Source: Verrucomicrobiaceae bacterium
GTDB taxonomy: Bacteria > Verrucomicrobiota > Verrucomicrobiia > Verrucomicrobiales > Verrucomicrobiaceae
Assembly: GCA_016713035.1 (NCBI GenBank)
Contig: JADJPW010000008.1
Coordinates: 1 to 34,090 of the forward strand
Direction: 5' to 3'
DNA: 34,090 bases
Below, one piece after another: positions 8,738 through 13,785 of this stretch. The notes below the pieces were generated by a model. That model worked only from the letters and a program-made list of their open reading frames with translations, did not search any database and was not told the DNA's origin. The position numbers were made by a program, and so were the translations under genes. The first letter of the stretch is position 1, and every line of letters begins with the position of its first letter.

Positions 8738-8765
8738 CTGGCTACATATATCGTGGCTATATATT
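8738..8765 (+). repeat. Tandem TGGCTA(C/T)ATAT pair, weak
   Basis: Two TGGCTA units followed by alternating AT (TGGCTACATATAT, then TGGCTATATAT). Similar tandem GGCTAT pairs end both 58-nt repeats (6506-6525 and 8562-8582). It may be a third, decayed copy of that tail or just an AT-rich promoter region for cls. Confidence 0.4.
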
Positions 8766-8858
8766 TCACTCGACACCACCTTCGAAGAGCCTAAAAAATA
8801 GAAGTTCACAGGAGGAATCAGAGGCACCAGAGAATTCCCAATCAACTCGTTCTTCCGC

Positions 8859-10371
8859 ATGAATGCCCCCGAACCAATCCCCACTCCGGAACAGGCGCAC
8901 CCGTATTCCGAGGCCGGAGCCAAAGCCCCCAAATCCAAGCCCCGCCGCCGCATGTGGATCACTCTTTTTGTTTTCTTCAGCCACTTTGTGGGTCTGCTCA
9001 CTTCGGTTCATTGCCATTATGGGGGTGCGCACCGCCCAGGGAGCCATCGCCTGGGTGGTCTCCCTGAACACCTTTCCCTATGCGGCTGTGCCCGCCTACT
9101 GGATTCTGGGACGCAGTAAATTCCACGGTTACGTGACAGCACGCCGTCTCGATGACGTTAAAGTGGCGGAATTGGCGAGCGCTTATTTAAAAACATTGAC
9201 CGAACGTAACCTGATCAGAAATCCGGACCGCGACCGGGCCTATCTGGTGGAGAAGTTGGCCAAACTTCCCTTCACCACCGGCAATGATGCCGAACTGCTG
9301 GTGGATGGCGATGCCACCTTCCAGTCCATCTTCAACGGGATATCGAAGGCGGAGAAATATGTTCTCGTGCAGTTCTATATCATCCGGAATGACGAGGTGG
9401 GCCAGGAACTGAAGTCCCGTCTGCTTGAGCGGGCCAAGGCCGGCGTCCGCTGTCATCTGCTCTACGATGAAATCGGCAGTCGGCTGCCCCGCGCCTACAC
9501 CGATGAACTGAAGCAGGCCGGTATCTCCGTGTTTCCTTTCAATACTAGGCAGGGCGAAGCCAACCGATTCCAGATCAATTTCCGCAATCACCGGAAAATC
9601 GTGATCACCGACGGCCGCGCCGCCTGGGTCGGCGGGCTGAATGTCGGGAGGGAATACAAGGGCCTCGATCCGAAATTCGGCTATTGGCGCGACACCCACC
9701 TGCGCCTTACGGGTCCGGTAGTTCAGAGCATCCAGGTATCATTCTTGGAGGACTGGCAGTGGGCTGCGGGCGGCTCGATCGAGGGGTTGAACTGGGATCC
9801 CCAACCTGCGGCCTCCGGAGTCTCGCGTTCGGTCATGTGCCTGCCCTCCGGCCCGGCGGACTCCTTGGAAAGCTGCACCCTCTTTTTCCTCAATACGATC
9901 AACATGGCAAAGACCCGGCTCTGGATAGCCAGCCCCTACTTTGTGCCGGATGAACAATTCATCAGCGCCCTCCAATTGGCGGCGCTGCGAGGAGTGGATG
10001 TCCGCATCCTGATTCCTGAAGAGGCAGACAATGCGCTGGTTCAGTACTCCGCCTGGTCCTATTTGGAGGCTCTCCAGAAGGCCGGGATCAAGGTTTATCG
10101 TTACACCAAGGGATTCATGCATCACAAAGTCGTGGTAGTGGACGACGAGTATTGCACCGTGGGCACCGCCAATTTTGATAACCGCTCCTTCCGGCTCAAC
10201 TTCGAAATCACCATGGCCTTCGCCGACCGGGAGTTCACCCAGCAGGTCACCACCATGCTGGAGAACGACCTGAGTCATGCCCGGTTGGTTCGACCCGGGG
10301 AACTCCAGGAACATGGCTTTTTGTTCCGGCTTGCCGTGCAGGCCGCCCGTCTGACGGCACCAGTCCAATAA
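8859..10371 (+). CDS. cls: Cardiolipin synthase (phospholipase D superfamily), one-base insertion near the 5' end
   Basis: Makes cardiolipin from phosphatidylglycerol at the inner membrane. Both HKD motifs are present: HRKIVITD with GGLN (about residue 244), and HHKVVVVD with GTANFDNRS (about residue 421). The N-terminal membrane part is split. From 8859, MNAPEPIPTPEQAHP... reads RRRMWITLFVFFSHFVGLLTSVH; the other frame then continues IMGVRTAQGAIAWVV and NTFPYAAVPAYWILG. Removing one T at about 9012 (CATTGCC to CATGCC) restores TSVHAIMGVRTAQ and gives 503 residues, normal for bacterial Cls. An ATG at 8863 keeps the downstream frame open but translates an implausible Pro/Arg-rich leader, so I take 8859 as the real start. 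Uninterrupted after about 9015. Confidence 0.9.
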
Positions 10372-10424
10372 ACTCCGAACGACCGGAAGCTATCGCAGGG
10401 AGGCGGAGGAGCCCAAGTCAGACA

Positions 10425-10474
10425 CCCCCGACAAAGCCGGGGGCTTGTAATGTGTTAACCGCTCAAAGCGGGTT
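10425..10474 (-). other. Two hairpins downstream of the IS200 remnant (probable right-end structure)
   Basis: CCCCCG (10425-10430) pairs with CGGGGG (10438-10443). On the minus strand the stem extends to CCCCCGGC/GTCGGGGG around a TTT loop with one G.T pair. A second hairpin has CCGCT and AGCGG arms around CAA (10459-10471). Both lie just 3' of the tnpA remnant stop. Subterminal hairpins are what IS200/IS605 transposases recognise, so I read this as the surviving right end. The first could also act as a cls terminator, but no T-run follows it. Confidence 0.5.
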
Positions 10475-10503
10475 GTTCTGTGCTTGGGGCCGCCAGTAGG
10501 TGG

Positions 10504-10746
10504 CTATGACCCGTTGAACATCTCTAGTTGTTCGAGACGCTTATCCTCCTGCTCCTGGTTTTGAATGTACGCTCGCACCGCCGCTTCATCTCGACCCACC
10601 GTTGAGACGAAGTAGCCCCTCGCCCAAAAGTGTTGCCCCACGAACTTTCGTCGTCGTCCGCCATATGTCCGTGCCAGATGTATCGCGCTCTTGCCCTTGA
10701 TGTAGCCTACCACCTGCGATACCGCATACTTCGGTGGCACACTCAA
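10504..10746 (-). pseudogene. IS200/IS605-family TnpA remnant, C-terminal half only
   Basis: About 80 residues match the C-terminal half of IS200-type Y1 transposases: LSVPPKYAVSQVVGYIKGKS, then GQHFWARGYFVSTVGRDE, then the helix with the catalytic Tyr in VRAYIQNQEQEDKRLEQLEMF. The N-terminal half, including the HUH motif (normally ...DHVHLLLSVPPKY), is missing, so the product cannot be catalytically active alone. The open frame continues upstream to 10869, but that part is translated repeat sequence (42-nt repeat and hairpin), not transposase. The break falls at about 10747-10760, immediately beside hairpin repeat copy 2. Confidence 0.83.
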
Positions 10747-10763
10747 TATTAACCCGGCAAATA

Positions 10764-10789
10764 ATAATAAGTAACTAGGCTCGCTATTC
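10764..10789 (+). repeat. Hairpin-family repeat with 13-nt loop, copy 2 (degenerate)
   Basis: Left arm ATAATAA, 13-nt loop GTAACTAGGCTCG, right side CTATTC. The loop and right side align with copies 3 and 4, but the arms no longer pair well. It touches the 42-nt repeat copy 2 on its right and the IS200 truncation point on its left. Confidence 0.65.
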
Positions 10790-10831
10790 GGCGGGCCTCT
10801 CGTCAAAAACCTTTCGTGATCGTCACCGCTC
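10790..10831 (+). repeat. 42-nt interspersed repeat, copy 2
   Basis: Same orientation as 8466-8507 with two mismatches. Here the hairpin unit is on its left, whereas copy 1 has it on the right, which suggests that hairpins and 42-mers alternate in a larger composite element. It is followed by a small CGTG-AAA-CACG hairpin. Confidence 0.88.
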
Positions 10832-10890
10832 GTGAAACACGAACTGCGAGGGATTGCCCACCGGCACATAGTGACCGGTGAAGGCCAGTT

Positions 10891-10917
10891 TGAATAAGTT
10901 ACAAGGCTCGTTATTCA
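10891..10917 (+). repeat. Hairpin repeat with 13-nt loop, copy 3 (perfect 7-bp stem)
   Basis: Arms TGAATAA (10891-10897) and TTATTCA (10911-10917) are perfect inverted repeats around GTTACAAGGCTCG. It is followed by CGCGGGC, similar to the GGCGGGC that starts the 42-nt repeats. Confidence 0.78.
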
Positions 10918-11053
10918 CGCGGGCTTTGAACTGTGAGTTATGTCTTCTACGTTTGGCTTTCACTAGGGTATTGGGTGTCTGGGTGCTGTTCCCAACCAGC
11001 AACCACCCTAACTGATCTCTCAGCTACTGGCCCGAATTTTGGGAGCCACCTCA

Positions 11054-11080
11054 TGAATAAGTTATCAGGCTCGCTATTAT
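11054..11080 (+). repeat. Hairpin-family repeat with 13-nt loop, copy 4 (right arm decayed)
   Basis: Left arm TGAATAA and loop GTTATCAGGCTCG closely match copy 3; the right side, CTATTAT, pairs only partly. Its 3' end runs into the 11-bp inverted repeat at 11078. Confidence 0.7.
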
Positions 11081-11160
11081 TAATCCGGTATTTAGAAAGC
11101 GCATTGTGCGCACCACGATTGAGGCATGATTTGATATGCTATCTTGGTGCCGGATTAATA
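11078..11160. repeat. 83-nt element bounded by an 11-bp perfect inverted repeat
   Basis: TATTAATCCGG (11078-11088) and CCGGATTAATA (11150-11160) are exact inverted repeats. The 61-nt interior contains a perfect 5-bp hairpin, GCGCA-TTG-TGCGC (11099-11111). There is no ORF. It could be a miniature inverted-repeat element or a structured leader RNA. It ends about 250 nt upstream of the homoserine dehydrogenase start. Confidence 0.6.
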
Positions 11161-11412
11161 GTTTTATTGTTTCGGTTATTTGATAAGCATCTGATGGGCA
11201 AGTGGATTGGGATGTCTGACTTCTGGATGAGGGCGTGAAAGCTGTTAGCTTGGTTACTATTTGAGTTTGGACTCGTGGCTGGGGCTTATGGAGGACTCGG
11301 GCGGTGGGGGAGTGGGGAATTGGTGCCCTGGGAACTGCCTAGTTGCGCTTTTTGTGCCTTCCGCCATCTCTACGGCCCTCTTTGTTTAAACTCTTTCGTT
11401 TCCTTTATTCTC

Positions 11413-12732
11413 ATGTCTTTAGCCAGTTCTCCGCGTGTTATCGAAATCGGCCTCGCTGGCCTCGGAAATGTCGGTGCAGGTGTTTTTAAGAACTTGGAGA
11501 AAAACCGGGCGCTGATCGCGAAACGCACGGGAGCGGAGATTCGGGTGAAAAGAGTCGCGGTGCGTGATTTGGGCCGAAAACGCGATGTGGAGGTACCTGC
11601 GGCGGCTTTGACGACGGATTGGCAGGAGCTTGTGAATGATCCGGCCATTCCTGTGATCGTGGAGCTGATCGGTGGGACGACGACGGCGTATGACATGGTG
11701 TGCGCCGCGCTGCGGGCGAAAAAGATCGTCGTTACTGGCAATAAAGCGCTGCTGGCAGAGCGGGGGCAGGAGCTCTTCGCTCTGGCGGAGGAATGTGGGG
11801 TGCCGATTTACTTTGAGGCTGCTGTGGCGGGTGGGATTCCGATCATTCAGGTGCTGCAAGAGGGGCTCGTGGGGAATCACATCCGCTCCATCCACGGCAT
11901 CATCAATGGGACGTGTAACTACATCCTCACCCGGATGAGCCAGGCTGGCCTGAGCTACGATGCAGCGCTACAAGAGGCCCAGGATAAGGGCTTTGCGGAG
12001 GCTGATCCCTATCTGGATGTGAGTGGCTGGGATGCTGCGCATAAGGCGATCATTTTGGCCAGTCTGAGCTATGGATTCTGGATCCCGCCGGATAAGGTGT
12101 GTGTCGAAGGCGTGGATCGTGTGAGCATCACGGATTTCAAGTTCGCCCAGCGGTTGGGCTACACGATCAAGCTGCTCTCCATCATTCGTGCTGATGAAAA
12201 CGGTCTGGTGGAGGTGCGGACGCAGCCCACGCTGGTTCCGCTGAGTCATGTTTTGGCCAGTGTGAGTGGCAGTTTTAATGCGGTGCTGGTCAATGGTGAC
12301 ATCGTCGGTGAGACGCTTTTTTACGGACGCGGGGCAGGGCAGGACCCCACGAACAGCAGTGTCATCAGTGATCTGTGTGAGGCTGCGGCGGTGCTGATGC
12401 ATGGTGCACGTCATAGTGGCTTCGTGCCGCATGGGCTGTATGGGAAGTCGAAGCCGGTCGATGACACGGTGTCGCATCACTACCTACGCCTAACGGTGGA
12501 TGATGTGCCTGGTGTGCTGGCCCAGGTGGCGGCGGAGCTAGGTAAGCGCGGCATTGGTATCTCCAGCATGCTGCAGCCAGAGGATCTGGAATCGACGACG
12601 GGTGAGACCTCCCTTGTCCTGATGGTGCATGATGCCAAAGTGGGCGATATGAAGCAGGCGCTGGCTGCTTTACACAGTCTGAAGTGCGTGCGCAGTGAGC
12701 CGACGTGGATGCGGGTGGAGACGTTGCAGTGA
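11413..12732 (+). CDS. hom: Homoserine dehydrogenase
   Basis: Reduces aspartate-4-semialdehyde to homoserine with NAD(P)H in the cytoplasm, at the branch to threonine and methionine. The 439-residue protein has an N-terminal Rossmann motif (GLAGLGNVGAGVF, residues 13-25). It also has the conserved VVTGNKALLAERG, the substrate loop GIINGTCNYILTRM, and the signature ADPYLDVSGWDAAHKAIILA with its catalytic Lys. A C-terminal ACT domain (RLTVDDVPGVLAQVAAELGK onward, about residues 360-435) is the usual threonine feedback site. The frame is open back to 11275, but homology begins at the ATG at 11413 (MSLASSPRVIEIGLAG). No Shine-Dalgarno site is visible. It stands alone; other threonine-pathway genes are not in the window. 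Confidence 0.96.
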   Translation: MSLASSPRVIEIGLAGLGNVGAGVFKNLEKNRALIAKRTGAEIRVKRVAVRDLGRKRDVEVPAAALTTDWQELVNDPAIPVIVELIGGTTTAYDMVCAALRAKKIVVTGNKALLAERGQELFALAEECGVPIYFEAAVAGGIPIIQVLQEGLVGNHIRSIHGIINGTCNYILTRMSQAGLSYDAALQEAQDKGFAEADPYLDVSGWDAAHKAIILASLSYGFWIPPDKVCVEGVDRVSITDFKFAQRLGYTIKLLSIIRADENGLVEVRTQPTLVPLSHVLASVSGSFNAVLVNGDIVGETLFYGRGAGQDPTNSSVISDLCEAAAVLMHGARHSGFVPHGLYGKSKPVDDTVSHHYLRLTVDDVPGVLAQVAAELGKRGIGISSMLQPEDLESTTGETSLVLMVHDAKVGDMKQALAALHSLKCVRSEPTWMRVETLQ

Positions 12733-12764
12733 GCAGCTCGGCAGTGTTTTAAAAAACGACCTGA

Positions 12765-13148
12765 TCAAACGAATGGCGCGATGGCCACATAGGCGAGCTT
12801 GCAGGTGTAGTGCAGCGCCTGGTCCTGTGTGAAGGTCGTTTTGCCTTCGCACTTGATGAAGTCGATCACGCCGTGCAGCAGGAACTCGATGCAGCCGAGG
12901 GTGAAGCAGCCTGTCACGGCCCAGACCGCTGCGCCGTGCATGAAGCAGTGTGCGGCGAGGCACCACGGCCAGAGGCTCACTGGTCGAGCTGGATCGGCAC
13001 GCTGTGCGAGGAGGTGGCGATTTTTGCACGCTGCGAGGAATTCTCCCTGAAGGGGGAAATCGAAGAGCGCATGCGCCGCCGCGAGCAGAAAGAATACCTG
13101 CGCAGCGGCCTGCCAGTCGTGCGCGGGGAATGGCAGCAGGCCGTCCAT
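12765..13148 (-). CDS. DUF3307-type small integral membrane protein
   Basis: A 127-residue, mostly hydrophobic protein. It matches the DUF3307 pattern: a first helix ending in AHALFDFPLQGEFLAACKN (the H-x-x-x-D-F-P-L-Q core), then HCFMHGAAVWAV, then CIEFLLHGVIDFIKC. About four helical spans are seen, with conserved His and Asp facing the membrane. The family's function is not established. Its start is 28 nt downstream of the cyclic-nucleotide-domain gene on the same strand, so the two are probably cotranscribed. It converges on hom with 32 nt between stops; no strong terminator is visible there. Confidence 0.8.
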   Translation of the reverse strand: MDGLLPFPAHDWQAAAQVFFLLAAAHALFDFPLQGEFLAACKNRHLLAQRADPARPVSLWPWCLAAHCFMHGAAVWAVTGCFTLGCIEFLLHGVIDFIKCEGKTTFTQDQALHYTCKLAYVAIAPFV

Positions 13149-13176
13149 GCGGGGTGAGTGGCTTCAGGGACCCGGA

Positions 13177-13629
13177 TCAGGCGTAGAAGGACGCGATTTT
13201 CTCATTCACTGCACGCAGGCGGTGCGCGATGGTGCGGCCGACGCCGATGAGGAGCCATGCTGCGGGCCGTGGATACTCATTGATGTAGGATTCCAGGCTA
13301 GCTCCGTCGATGCGCCACACTTGGGAGAATTCCACGGCGGTCACGGTGGCAGAGGCGACATTTGGGTCGAGCAGATTGATCTCGCCCAGAGTCTCGCCCT
13401 TTTGCACAGGTCCGAGGAGGACCTTATGCCCGCCACGCATCGCTGTGGCGTGGAATTTGCCGGAGACGACAAAAAACAGGCTGCTCTGCTGGCTGCCTTC
13501 TTCGATGAGATGCTGGCCTGGCTGTACGGGCAGGAATTCGCCGTATCCGCTGAGGATGTCGCGGTCTTCGTCACCGAGGGGGTCGAGGATGCCCTGCGCG
13601 GGGAGTTGGGGGGTGGAGAGCTGGCTCAT
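13177..13629 (-). CDS. Cyclic nucleotide-binding-domain (Crp-like) protein with degenerate phosphate cassette
   Basis: A 150-residue single-domain protein. The beta-roll of the CAP/cNMP family is recognisable: LPVQPGQHLIEEGSQQSSLF, FVVSGKFHATA, then KGETLGEINLLDPNVASATV. There is no DNA-binding helix-turn-helix and no fused effector. In nucleotide-binding members the cassette ends GE-(L/I)-A-L...PRAATV, where the Arg grips the phosphate. Here the equivalent stretch is NVASATV without Arg, so binding of cAMP or cGMP is doubtful. The start at 13629 (MSQLSTPQ) is preferred over the longer open frame to 13731, whose extra residues look like untranslated sequence. It probably forms a two-gene unit with the DUF3307 membrane protein, for which it may be a regulatory subunit (inference). 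Confidence 0.85.
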   Translation of the reverse strand: MSQLSTPQLPAQGILDPLGDEDRDILSGYGEFLPVQPGQHLIEEGSQQSSLFFVVSGKFHATAMRGGHKVLLGPVQKGETLGEINLLDPNVASATVTAVEFSQVWRIDGASLESYINEYPRPAAWLLIGVGRTIAHRLRAVNEKIASFYA

Positions 13630-13785
13630 GTGAATTGGAGTGGGGAGGAGAATTCCCCACGTTCTAGGCGGAAATGGCCGGAATGGCAAGCACGGTTCCC
13701 CGGTGAGCCGTTTCGCCCACGGCAATTCCACTTTTCCCTTCTGGGGATCAATTTTCGCCTCCGAGCTGTCGTTTTAGGCCTGCAC

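Larger units (their letters stand above)
8464..8858. other. 395-nt repeat-rich intergenic region between the divergent Kef and cls genes
   Basis: No credible gene. From left to right it holds a 42-nt repeat (8466-8507), a perfect 9-bp hairpin (8504-8534), a 58-nt repeat (8525-8582) and a tandem TGGCTAT-type pair (8738-8765). The middle (8590-8735) shows nothing I can name. An AGGAGG at about 8810-8815 lies about 45 nt ahead of the cls ATG at 8859, too far to serve that start. Promoters for both flanking genes must lie here, but I cannot place a -35/-10 pair with confidence. Confidence 0.6.
10870..11412. other. Non-coding region upstream of homoserine dehydrogenase
   Basis: Apart from the hairpin repeats and the 83-nt inverted-repeat element there is no credible gene. 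An open plus-strand frame at 10933-11238 translates to low-complexity, unrelated peptide crossing the repeats, so I reject it. The 3' part (11240-11412) is GT-rich and shows no clear -35/-10 pair or ribosome site. Confidence 0.55.

Noticed and set aside
10747..10869. N-terminal extension of the IS200 remnant as a novel transposase domain
   Set aside because: It is the 42-nt repeat and hairpin read as codons; no similarity to a protein domain.
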